Source: Thuidium tamariscinum
Taxonomy: Eukaryota > Streptophyta > Bryopsida > Hypnales > Thuidiaceae
Assembly (NCBI GenBank): GCA_947034885.2
Contig: OX344757.2
Coordinates: forward strand, 4,712,001-4,776,000
Length of the DNA: 64,000 bases
Direction of reading: 5' to 3'
The position numbers were made by a program, and so were the translations under genes. How positions within the stretch are numbered: the first letter of the stretch is position 1; each line of letters begins with the position of its first letter. The notes below the pieces were generated by a model. It was not told where the DNA came from. It did no database searches and saw nothing but the letters and a program-made list of their open reading frames with translations. Below are positions 36,944 through 48,161 of this stretch, one piece after another.

Positions 36944-38690
36944 TCCTATTATTGGTCCTTGTTGTATTCTATTGTTAATAGGAAAAGTTGTAAAGAGTTG
37001 TATTATGACTTTTTTTATAATGGAAATGAATTTAGTATTAGGTTGAAAATTCATGGTTTGATAAGTAACCTTCAAAGAATACCATGTAGTTTAGACAAAT
37101 GGCAAAAAAACTCATTTATTATTCTACAATTTAGGGGACCTCTTTAATATTATCATTTTAGATGTGTAGGAACTTGCAAGAACCACATTAGAATCCAAAT
37201 GGATTAGAATATTGTAAATTCAAGGTAGAGGTGGTACTTCTTTGTCACTTAAAAAAAAAATTACAAATTAAAATTTTTTTTTACCAATTGATATCCTTTT
37301 TTTCATCATACAATTTTTTTTTAATTTTTTGAAAATTGATTTCTCCTAAATGTAGGCATTCGTTTTTAGAATTATTTATGTAGACCTTACATTACCATTA
37401 CTAAAGTTTTTCCTAGGGACAACAATGGGAAGCTATGTGTTTTTGCTACCTTTGGATTTCTCATGAGTATATGTTGTCTAAAAGGGATAATGTGATTCTT
37501 TGTCAATCAATTGTAATTTCCAAATAATAGGCAAAAAATGGCAATAGTTTTTCTTTTAAAAATTAGGCAACAATAATTGTTATAATTATTATTATTTCCT
37601 ACTAAAGGTGCTAGTAAGGTTCAATATCTAGAATATGGATTTTTGAGGATTTCAAAGAATAGTTGTTTGAGCTTGATGATTTGGAAAGTTATTATAAAAA
37701 GTCTTGAATGCATCTTTTTTTCGATCCTTAGTTTGCTTCTAATCCCAAATTGCATTCAAATTTATAATTTTCACAATTTTTATGAAATGGAAAAATTTTA
37801 CCTTATCACTATACAAATATTACCAAACAAATATTACTATACAAATTAGCCTTTATAATTACAAGATTTTAGAAAATTTGGATAGGTTCAATTGACTTTA
37901 TATCATGTATTTTTTGCATAAAGCTCCTAAGATAGATCCAAATGATCATATTCTAGATACAACATGAACTTTTAATTGTAAGAGTTATAGCTTATTTTGA
38001 TTCAATGTCAATGTAGGAAGCTAAGAATTTACCTTATGAAAAACAATAAATAATTTTATAATATTTGTTTTATAGTATAAATTATTGCCTACTTAAAATC
38101 CTTTGAACTCCATTCTATTTGAAATAATGAGATGAAAGTTATGAGGAGCTCTACCTAGAGCGCAATATAAGTAATTCCCAAAAAAATTTGCTTTGAGAAT
38201 TCAAATTTTTAAAATTTCCAAACAAAAACAAGAAAACATAAGCCATATGTATCACTAACTAGCATGAACTCATGATTCAAATTGGCAATTTTCAATTAAT
38301 CTTTTGTCAAAGTTATTAGCAACTAGTTACATCTTTTATTAATAAGTATGACTCTTTGCTTTCTAATTTTAAAAAATATATGATTTGTCATTTGTGAATT
38401 TTTATAATATGAGATCTCAACCCATTTTTGAACCATTTGACCAAAATACGCAAATGATGGGACTCACATGCTTGTTATTTTTGAAATTCTTGAAAGACAA
38501 TATTTTTTAAAAGGGCCAGAAAAATCTAGTTTTTGAAATTTAAATACAATGTTTTTGTAATTGGTAGAGGTTTTCACTTAAATTTTTTGGGAGGATATAC
38601 TTAAACAAGTTATCTAAAGAGATTCTACAATAGGATCCATTAAAGAATAAACAAATACAAATATTCTAACCTTACTTTTGATAAAAGTAT
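36944..38690. other. AT-rich intergenic, nothing recognised
   Basis: No coding resemblance and no paired repeat termini. Long T and A runs. Confidence 0.4.
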
Positions 38691-39062
38691 ATTGAAATGA
38701 CTTCTAGGCCTTAAAACACCAAAAAACTTAGGAGTCAATTCATTTGTTCCTTCTTCATTTATTTTCATATTACATGAGTTTGTAGATTCGTATTTGTATT
38801 GGCTTCAATCTCTTTTTTTTTCTTTATTTTGAAAGTAATAAATTTTTAAGAGAAATATCACACAAATATAGAATTTTTTTATTGTAAAAATAGCACATGA
38901 AAATTACATAATTTAAATAATACTTCTTACCACTATTTAGTTGTTTGATTTGTGTACAAATAAAAATCAATAATTCTACATGTGCAATTTCAAATAGAAC
39001 GTATCTTTCAAGATTACCACATTCACTGATAATATGGATTTGAAAATATCTTGCATTTTGTA

Positions 39063-39993
39063 TTAACCCCTAAAGGACCATGGCCATTTTTTAGCCAAAA
39101 ACCACTCAAAACTGCCATTTTTGCTCCATTCATCCATGAAAACAAAAATAAATAAATTTTAGAATCTAACTGTAGGATCTTGTACTTTACTTATCTAAGA
39201 TCGTGTGGTGAAAATTTCATGAAGTTTGACTGCATAGATTAGAAGATATGAGTATTCGAAGTTGGAAAACAAGGTTTTTTTAAACTTTGATATGCAACTT
39301 CATATGACTTTGTTGTCCATTTGTGGAAGTCTTTTGCACTACAGACCTTGAATTTAAAGTTTTTTCTATTGAAGGATTGAGCTGAGACCTTAGGGAAAAA
39401 AATCCAAAAAAAGAAGACTTTTTTTTTCATTCTTTAGAAAATTGTTAAATAGATGAAGGTCCAAGATTGAAAGAAAATTTAAATTGCAAATATCTTATAG
39501 ATGGGATTGAAATACAATAATCCCAATGGTGAGATTGTTTTAGCAAACAAAACCAACCTTGTCCAACAATTTTTTTGGAAAAATTGTGAAAATTGCATTC
39601 ATAAATGAATCCTATAAGTTATTTTTTCAAGAAGATGCTTAGATTGCCCGAAAAATAAGATTGTTCATAACTTCCACATCACTAGTCCAAATGGAATGAA
39701 TCAAAGCTTCACCCATAGACAAAAATAAGATCTATAAGGAAAAAAAATTATTTTTTTAATTTTGAAGTTTTTGTAGATTTTTTTTTCTGCCCGGCTACAT
39801 GAAAATTATGCTTACAATGGCATAACTTTTGCTCCCGGTCACCAATTGAAAAAAAAAAAATATTTCCACGGAGCTAATCAGTTTTTCTATCTTATGTAAA
39901 AATTTCAAAAAAATTTAATTAAAAATTGAAGTCACAAGTACTTGCCCGAAATCCCAAAGTCCCCCTAGGGGACTCTTGGTCCTTTAGGGGTAA
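39063..39993 (-). mobile_element. Family 1 TTAA element, copy D
   Basis: 924 bp (39067-39990). Left TTAA 39063-39066 then CCCCTAAAGGACCATGGCC; right end GGTCCTTTAGGGG then TAAC, i.e. a target copy damaged by one base. Reverse orientation and more diverged than A and B. The paralogous segment at about 51425 lacks it, so it landed in only one of the two duplicated segments. Confidence 0.75.
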
Positions 39994-40150
39994 CCAAAAA
40001 ACAAATAGAATGTTCAACCTTAACATGCAAGCTTCAATCTTGATTATAATCCAACTATCTAAAATTTTATAAACCAACACTTGATATTCGCCAACACCAC
40101 AATTACTAAATAAAATCTACAAATATTACTACTCTTCCACTTCTATTTCT

Positions 40151-40693
40151 TCATACCGTATCGAGTTCTTGTCGAATAAATGAATCACACAGAGAAAAAA
40201 TTCTAAACGGTGTCAAATCATCACGTCCACGGAATCCTTCAGGGATTTCAAAACAAAAGCTATCTTCATCAATTCCATGTTCACGAAATTTTCGACAAAT
40301 TTGAAAGTATTGTTTAACATCATTTTTCGATCGGAGAGTTCTTCCATATGGGGATTTGTAATATATGTCAGCAAATCTTGATGCCTTGTTACCTCGAACG
40401 ACAATGCTTTTAGAAAATCCTTTAGGAGGGACAGGATAAGCTGGCCGCAATACTAAAGGTTGTGTATTGGTTGTATATTTTTCATCGTCAAGATCTGCAA
40501 CATCAAAGCAATCAACATTTTTCTGCCATTTTCTTGCCTTCTTACAAACAAACACTTGTTTTTCCATAGATTTGTACAGTTTTATATTTGGTACAATCCG
40601 CCATTTACCACATTGATCACATTGCATTGCGTAAGTTCTCACATTGATTAAATTAAACTGGTTAGCCATATTGATAATTGAAAGCAAGCTCAA
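40151..40693 (-). CDS. CW-zinc-finger/methyl-CpG-binding-domain protein, copy 1
   Basis: 180 residues, single exon. Residues ~22-63 form a CW zinc finger: C25-x2-C28 followed by WRIVP, then C50 and C62, with W31 and W56; this fold typically reads methylated histone H3K4. Residues ~84-151 form an MBD: PPKGFSKSIVVRGN, RFADIYYKSPYGRTLRSK, then DSFCFEIP. This CW-plus-MBD order is that of the plant MBD1/2/4/12 group, whose MBDs generally do not need CpG methylation; nuclear chromatin role inferred. Start is M1 or M9 (MANQF, better conserved with copy 2). It lies in a duplicated segment whose partner is at 51606-52136. Both frames stay open with conserved Zn ligands, suggesting function. No intron, unlike many relatives; flanks are duplicated too, so this pair arose by DNA duplication. 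Confidence 0.85.
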   Translation of the reverse strand: MSLLSIINMANQFNLINVRTYAMQCDQCGKWRIVPNIKLYKSMEKQVFVCKKARKWQKNVDCFDVADLDDEKYTTNTQPLVLRPAYPVPPKGFSKSIVVRGNKASRFADIYYKSPYGRTLRSKNDVKQYFQICRKFREHGIDEDSFCFEIPEGFRGRDDLTPFRIFSLCDSFIRQELDTV

Positions 40694-40804
40694 GACACCA
40701 AGTTGAAATCATAAACTTTAGTATGAAAAATATGAAGTATTTAGATGAAAAAAAATATAAAACCAATACTAAGGAAATTATTAAGTGTGTTGCATTCATG
40801 CTCC

Positions 40805-40812
40805 TTTATATA
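40805..40812 (-). promoter_or_regulatory. TATA box of CW-MBD copy 1
   Basis: TATATAAA on the minus strand, 112 bp upstream of the first ATG, at nearly the same distance as in copy 2. Confidence 0.5.
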
Positions 40813-41612
40813 TCTAATATTCTTGTAATTAAAGTAAAAGCTGTAAAAAGTAAAAGTCACAAAAAGTAAAAAGTCACATAGCTACTTGTTACAATTAGAT
40901 TGCACACAAGATATAAGACTTGTACAAAGTTTCCACCCAACTGCACTCATTTCATTCTATCTACACAAAATAGTGGAATTAGGTTGCCTTTACAATTAGT
41001 TTGTTTTACCCTAAGAAAGTTACTATACAAGTCATTAAATACAAGTCATTAAAGTTAAAAAATATTTTTACAAATACTTTTATTTGTACAAATGGAGGTT
41101 CATGAGTTCCAATTACACCAATAACTAATTCAAAAGTATTGCATTCATGTATAGCAACAAAAAAATGCCTATACAATATGGAATGTTGATAAATTAGTGA
41201 AGGATGACCAAATTTCAATATGTTGTCTACAATACCTTCAAATCTTTTTTGTGAGAGTATCTTGAGGCAACTTGTAGGCTATAAAACACTCCAAAATTTT
41301 AAGGGTTAATTCATTACCACATCAACTCTTCATAGACTTTGATTTTTGAAAGTCCAAATTCTATCTACAATTGCATTTGCATTGCATAACACTAATGTCT
41401 TTAGGGATGTGGAAGTCAAAATACCACAAAACAAAGTGCATCTAGAAAAAGGATCTTTTTTGGATTTAATAGAAACAATTTCTCCTAGTTTGGACAATGT
41501 AAGATATCTAAGTAATGTAATTGTAATCTATGTAGGTCTATTTAATGCAAGTTCAACCCATATAAGTCTTAATATGTAGTTTTTGTAGTTTATGTCATCA
41601 AAGAAAGTTCAA

Positions 41613-41770
41613 GGCATGTGAATATGGTGCCATGATGGTGCATTGAAATGCAATAAAGCTAATTTGGTGCCAACCTCCATACCAACCAAGTATGGATAAA
41701 ATGACATTAAAATGACTTGTATGTGGCCTTTGGTGTCAAAATAGCACCAGAACAATCCATCCCAACTTTT
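41613..41770. repeat. Dispersed repeat L, copy 2
   Basis: Same sequence as 16306-16463, from GGCATGTGAATATGG to CCCAACTTTT, same orientation. It lies 22 bp before TTAA element J. Confidence 0.6.
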
Positions 41771-41792
41771 TTAATGCTACTCTCATACCTCT

Positions 41793-42710
41793 TTAATCCC
41801 TCAAGGACGAAAGGGACATAATGTGACTTTTTTAAATTTTTATGGCAAATTCTTAGTAGGGTGAAATAAACTTTAATATTTTGTGAACTAGGATCTTACA
41901 AAGCAACAACTTTACATACTTGTTTCATTTTCTGATTTTTAAATTTGAATGTCAGAAGTATTAAAAATTTTATTTAGGAAATATAGTCTAATAGAAAAAA
42001 GAAAGTGTAGTGTTTTTCCAATGAAAGTAGCAAATATGGAAAAGAAAACATTTTTTTGGACACTTCCTGTCTTTATACTACATAAGAAAACAAGATTTGG
42101 AAAAAACAAATTCAAAATTTTATTTTTATAAATTTAAAAAAAAAAAGTTTGATCTAGTGTGATTAGACACACAATACAATATAGTTAGAATAATTCCAAA
42201 TTTTTTAAAGATGCTCTAAACAATATAATAATACCATTTGTTAAATTTTAAAAATTTACATATATCTTAAATTTTAAAAATCTTGTAAATCCAATTTGGT
42301 CAATTTTGGCTTTCTACTCCTTTTGTTTGAAAATGAATACAAACTTGAGAGAATTTCTTACTTTTCAAATTTTTCAATAAAAGAATACTAAATTTTTTTA
42401 GACTCCAAGGCAATTTTTTTTGAAGGGTGGGGGAGGGGGGTTGCAAAAAGAATTATTCATCTTTTATAATTTTTTTCTCCAAAATCTTTGTTTTTTGCCT
42501 ATGAAGCTGATCATCCAAAAATTTTGTAATCTAGAAATCCAACGGCCAAAATTTTCCACAATTAATTCTATGTATACTAGACAAAGTAATCTTTGCTTCT
42601 GTACAATTCAAATTAAAAATTTCAAGCATATGTATGTGCAAAAAAAATCAAAGTGGCACAATTCATTGAAATCTTTTTTGTCAAAAAGTCATTGGGCCTT
42701 GAGGGGTCAA
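41793..42710 (-). mobile_element. Family 1-related TTAA element, copy J
   Basis: About 910 bp (41797-42706). Left TTAA then TCCCTCAAGGACG; right end GGGCCTTGAGGGG then TCAA (one-base-changed TTAA). Terminal repeats (CCCTCAAGG/CCTTGAGGG) pair well. The interior is much diverged but keeps TAGGATCTTACAA near the left, as in reverse copies of family 1. An open frame at 42420-42899 overlaps it and has no recognisable domain. Confidence 0.6.
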
Positions 42711-44069
42711 AAAGTCATCCAACCTACAATGCCATCCGTAAACACTAAGTGTCTGATTGATGACAAAGGAATTCTTCTATGTAAGACAAGAGTGCAATTG
42801 TTTATCCTTGGAATTTGTTGTCAAAGGAGGGAGGTCTTGCACGATAGTTTGGCTTCCAATGAATTTCTTTTGATGTTGGCATTGTATCAAAAAAGATGAT
42901 TCCCATAATGACCAGCCCATCCTTAGGAGGTTTATTTAATTGCCTTAGAATTGTGTATTACTTAGTTTGAATGTAACAAGTGTCCAACATTTGATTGATA
43001 GTGTGACACTTTTGCAAGATTCTTCAAAATGCCATTTTGTAGATTATAATGAAGAGTTCAAAGTATAGTAAAAGCATTCATAATTGTTAATGTACCCATT
43101 CTTTGACAATAGAGTTACTAAAATTATCTACAAAAGTACCTTCAAACCATCTCCATTCTTAATTGTAATTGGTGGGCTTTGATTTTTTTAGATTTCGGTG
43201 TGAGAATCAAGGCAACTTTTTTAGAGTGTAGTTTAGGGTGCTTAGGGAGTTTTACTTTGAAAATTCATAAAAATTTGATGCCTTATCCAAAAATTATAGT
43301 TTTTTTTCTTGAAAATTGATGATTTTCAACTGCCAATAGTGCAAAAATATATTTTCTAATAAAAGGTGCTTCCAACCATATTGAATTGCTTATTTTGACA
43401 ATTATGGGTGCTACTATCTTTAAATGGTTATGGTATGCAATGGTGCTTATAATTCATCTTTGGTTGTGAATTTCAGATATTTTTGCCCAACAACCTTAAT
43501 GCATTGTATTGAAAAGTGGCAGTAACTCAGTGTTAATTCATTGAGGCTGATTTATTAAATTATATCTCATCCACCCACATTTTCATTTTGTTAACACAAC
43601 CCTTATGCATACTTATATTTTTGATGAGCAATTTTGTTCACCAAATGACATGGATTATATCAATGTATTTAGTACATATTCATTATTTAATATTTAGTAT
43701 GTATTTTGTATTCTATATTCTATGTGTATATATAGTATTCAGTACTTAGTATATTTTTACTATTAAATCAACAGCATTAAGGGGGGGGGGGTTCAGTTTA
43801 TTTTTTATTTTTAGTCAACAACCAAGAAATTTTACGGGGGTGGAGGTGGTATGCCTCTTTTGGTTATATAGCATTTGATGTTTGATATTTTAGTTTAGGC
43901 CATTTGTAGCATTTAAATTAGCCAATTTTGTTAATTTATTCATTTGCTTAATTGTAGAAGAATGATTGTAAATATATGAAGTACAAATACTAGAAGTGAT
44001 CAAAAAATATAGATACAAATCCATTTTGTAACCAATTATCAAACCAACTTGCCAAATCGAGATTGATTA
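42711..44069. other. Intergenic, nothing recognised
   Basis: No gene. A run of ten G at 43784-43793 and ATT-rich microsatellite-like sequence near 43690-43760. Confidence 0.4.
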
Positions 44070-44803
44070 TTAGCCCTTAAAGCCCTAAGTTGCGTTTTTT
44101 TGGCAACATAGCGATTTTGGGCCACTCACTACGAATGGAGTTTTTATTTTTCTTCTTTGAAATTTTGACACAACATGTGTCCAAGAAGTAGCTTCAAGGC
44201 CCAGAAATTTTCATAACTTTTGATTACACAATTAAGAAGTTATGGCATGATATGTTATTTTGTTTGAACGTGGGGCAGCTCAGGCAGCAAAAAAAACTTC
44301 TTTAAAAAAACCTTTTTTAAAAAGTGAAATTTCAAATTGATTCTTTAGGTTTATACAAACATGGAATGCTTCAAATCATTCCATGTGGATTAAGGAGTCA
44401 AAAGTTATGAGGAATTTTAGTTTGCAAGTAGGGATGGAGTCTTTGAAAACCATACCTACTTGCAAACTAAAATTCCTCATAACTTTTGACTCCTTAATCC
44501 AAATGGAATGATTCAAAGCTTACCATGTTTTTATAAACCTAAATAATCAATTTGGAATTTCACTTTTAAAAAAAAGTTTTTTTTTTTTGCCTAGGCTGCC
44601 CCACGTTCAAACAAAACAACATATCATGTTATAACTTCTTAACCGTGTAATCAAAAATTATGAAAATTGTTGGGCCTTGAAGCTACTCCTTAGACACATG
44701 TTGTTTAAAAATTTCAAATAAAAAAAATAAAAAATCCATTCATAGTGAGCTGCCCAAAATCGCTATGTTTCCAAAAAACACTGCTCAGTGCTTTAGGGGT
44801 TAA
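44070..44803. mobile_element. Foldback TTAA element, family 1, copy E
   Basis: Two inverted copies of the left part of family 1: arms 44074-44437 (364 bp) and 44450-44799 (350 bp), loop of 12 bases. Both arm ends have GGCAACATAGCGATTTTGGGC-like sequence. Outer flanks TTAG (44070-44073, decayed TTAA) and TTAA (44800-44803). The right half of the family (GGATCCTATGG block) is missing. A transcript would fold into a very long hairpin. Confidence 0.85.
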
Positions 44804-45242
44804 GGGAGAAACATCCAATACCGCACCTACACTATGCAATGGACCCTAGACTCATCCAAAACCATCCCTAGACTACAGTGAATGTGTTCACCAAATGTTT
44901 GACTCTAATTTGCTAACGCAATTAAAGGACACATACCAAAATCTAATTGGTTCACTGTTGATTTTAGCAGCATTCAAATTTGGTCTCATCTATTGAATAA
45001 TTTCAATGGTCTAGGGAGGCAACACTTTGAAAAATTATAAAAGTTACATATCACATCTAAATTTTTTTTATTTTTAATATTCATGATTCTCACTCATTAA
45101 TACTAGAAAAATATTATTTTTAGAAAAAATTGCCTCCAACTATGCTAAATTCCTTATTTGGATGATTTTGGGTGCTTCCACCATAGAAGGTTCTAGTTGT
45201 CACAAAAGTAACATTGTACAATGAAAACATTGATGAGAGCAA
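44804..45242. other. Intergenic, nothing recognised
   Basis: No gene or repeat end found between the foldback element and the next MITE. Confidence 0.4.
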
Positions 45243-45573
45243 TAAGGTAGAAGGTCCTATAATGGACCATCTAAGGGCTGAAACTGAATTTCAGGGAGGT
45301 CAAACTTGTAGAAATATTTTTTAGCAAATTTTCCTTGAAAGACAGGTAGAATTGACATCTAACTCAATTTGTTTCATATTTTTTGGAGCTTTATGGAATT
45401 AGTTATCAAATTTTGAAGTTGAAGTGGCATAGGGCTCTTAGATGGAGCATTGCCTAAAATGTACACAATTTTTACACCATTGAAGGCTATGAAAAAGAAA
45501 CATGTACAAATTGTCTTCATTTAAGATAGGGCTCCATTTTAATGCCCACTCTATTTATAGACCTCCTACCTTA
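45243..45573. mobile_element. TA-flanked MITE, AGGTAGGAGG family, copy 2
   Basis: 327 bp (45245-45571), ends AGGTAGAAGG/CCTCCTACCT (one mismatch), TA on both sides. Pair of 12685-13009. Confidence 0.75.
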
Positions 45574-47150
45574 AGTTCTGCTTCTAGATTGAATTTTGTT
45601 TTCTCTAAGAGTAGCTTTCTTGATTCAATGTGCATGGAGTCTAAAATTCATTTTTGTTAATACATCAAATAAGCCTTCAAAATAATGAACCCTTACAACT
45701 CTTTTTTTAAGTTCTCTGCACTAAAAGCAACCAAGAGTAGCTCCAATATTGGTATTAATAGATGTCTCTATAGGCGCCTACATGGCTTAGATAGTAGAAC
45801 TATGTCTAATAGATTCTTCATTCACAACTGGTCATATGACTAAAGTAATTTTTCTTCTCCATAGCTATGTACATACTACTATAATTAAACCCTTAAACCT
45901 AGAAGGAGGGGAGGATTCAATCAAGAATCAAGCGAAAGGTAAAATCTTTGGGAAATCTAGAGTAGAATTGAGCAAAGAAACAAGAAATGTGATTCAATGG
46001 TGAATTTGTTGAATACTCTCGTCATGCTCTACAATTAAGTTTCACCATCAAAAGCTTGTCAACAAGGCTTGTGATGTATGCCAAAGGTATTCTTAGCTCA
46101 TATTTGTCAATAAATACTACAATTAAAATTGTCTAAATATCTCATGACTCTTAGCAAACCATTTGATCATACTTTATAGGAAATTGGAAGAAAATTGAAT
46201 ACTAGCCTATTAAGTGAAGTATAAACACACACTAAAGACACTCTGTAAAATTTCTCATCATAGTGACTAATAATCTTTTCACTACATGAGTAAATGCATA
46301 ACCAAGTCATGAAATTTGACATAATCATTGGCCTTATACAAGAAATAATTTTTTTTTGGCATCTCCACTTGCTTAAGTATAATTCTTAACCTCATATTGC
46401 TTCAAAATCTTTGCTCTTAGCTTTGTTTTTTCCTATAAATATCCCACATTCCATAAATGCTTGTAGTAAAGTGTCATCATACTAAAGGCCAACATGCTTT
46501 TTACCAAGAAAAACTCAAAAAAATTATTAATTTGTTTTAAAAAAAAAATGAAAAGTCAAATACCCCAAAGAAGAAGGATGACTATTGTTGCAATCCTTCT
46601 CATATTGCAAAGCTTGAAATATCACTCCTCTCTTTGAGATCATTCCTAGAGCCAACAAGTTGCCAAACAACTTTTGGAGAGAAGCACAAGAGCACTTCTT
46701 TACCATTTTCCATATGCATTTATGTGTACGTATGATGCCACCATCAATCACCAAGCTTTAGGCATTGTAAGAAAGACCTCCCCTATTTACTATCACAATT
46801 AGAGTGATGTTATTATTTTTTTCTATAATTTTTAAATCCCAAGTCCTAAGAATATGAAATAATTAGCATACCTATTTAAATTGATATTACTCATATCCTT
46901 TATTTTCCTTAAGAAAATAAAAATTTGAAAAATTATAATTGAATATTCATAATTTGTCACACTTTGAGGTTTAGAGGTTTTCACTACATTTGGTGTTCCC
47001 AAGTTGAATGATCTAAAGTTGAAATTTTGGTGGTTTATTCCTACACTAAGAAGGCATATGCCTACTAAAGGGCATCTAATGATATATTTTTTTATGCTTC
47101 TAGGTCCATGAAAACAAGGATTTCCTTTTAAAAAACCACTATTGTTACCT
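45574..47150. other. AT-rich intergenic, nothing recognised
   Basis: No gene. The open frame at 46527-46754 (minus) has no recognised domain. Confidence 0.4.
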
Positions 47151-48161
47151 TTGGTAACCCTTCAACATCCAAAGGTATCCAAAGGTTTCAAAAGTGTCTT
47201 CACATAGTCTAAAAGTCCAATTTGAAGTGATGTAAATTTATGCATCCAATGTCCAAATTCATTAAAACTTCTTGGAAAATTTGCAATCTTGTTTATACTT
47301 TGTGAGGTAAAATTTTCAAATCAATCCAAGATGTATTGATTTCTTGAAAGCCATTTGAAGTTTGACAATGGTTTAATTTGAGTTCACCAAACTACAATTT
47401 GATGGTTTAACTTTGGGGGCTTGTATCTTCTTCATAAGATGTTTTTTTTCATTAAAATTTATTGTATTATACTTCCCTTAAAGTCTAGCTATTGCTGTAA
47501 AAATTTCATGTCAATTCAAGTTGTTTTGAATGTTTGGAAGTAGTTTAAAGTTCAAAATCTAGACATTTTTGGATCACAAGGAACTTTGGTAGCTTGTTTC
47601 TTCTTCATACTAAGTGTTTGATTCCAAAAACTAAATTTTGAAAAACTTGTGCATACTAGTCTTGTTTGTGTAAGTTAAATTCAATATCAATCCAAGAAGT
47701 TATCAATGACTAATCCCTAAATGCCTTAGGCACCAAAATTTGGTATTTGCAAAACTTTGAAGTCAAATAAATCCTAACCAAGTTGCTATTTTAAATAGTT
47801 TATATTTATGAAAATTTATTTTTGAAGTCTAGTTTTAGCATAAAAAATCCAATTTTGAAAATGATTGATTGTGATTTTTCTATTTTGTCGAAGATTCAAG
47901 ATTTCATGCAAGGGTGTCCATTGCAATCTTGACTTTTTGTAGTCTTGAAGGCACTTGGAAATGAACCTCAAATATACTAAATCTTAGAAAAGAAACACAT
48001 TAAAAATTCAATTACAAAGTTATAAAATAGATTTTGAGAAGCCATAAATTGAATGGAATTATGTATGTTTGGCCTTTTAACCTCATATTTTCCAGGTGGT
48101 CAACTTTTTAGATATGACTTGTCAAAAGAGGATCCAAAGACTTCAACTCACTTTTTTCTAT

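Larger units (their letters stand above)
38800..41300 (-). repeat. Segmental duplication, copy 1 (CW-MBD gene and flanks)
   Basis: Alignable with 51095-52680 on both sides of the gene: 3' flank (ATATGGATTTGAAAATATCT, AATCCAACTA, TTACTxAATAAAATCTACAAATATT) and 5' flank (ATGAAGTATxTAGATGAAAA, TTTATATATCTRATATTCTTG, ACTTGTACRAAGT). Copy 1 carries an extra TTAA element (39067-39990) that copy 2 lacks. Confidence 0.75.

Noticed and set aside
42420-42899. 159-codon plus-strand open frame
   Set aside because: Overlaps the end of TTAA element J, starts in a G-run and shows no family resemblance; a chance frame.
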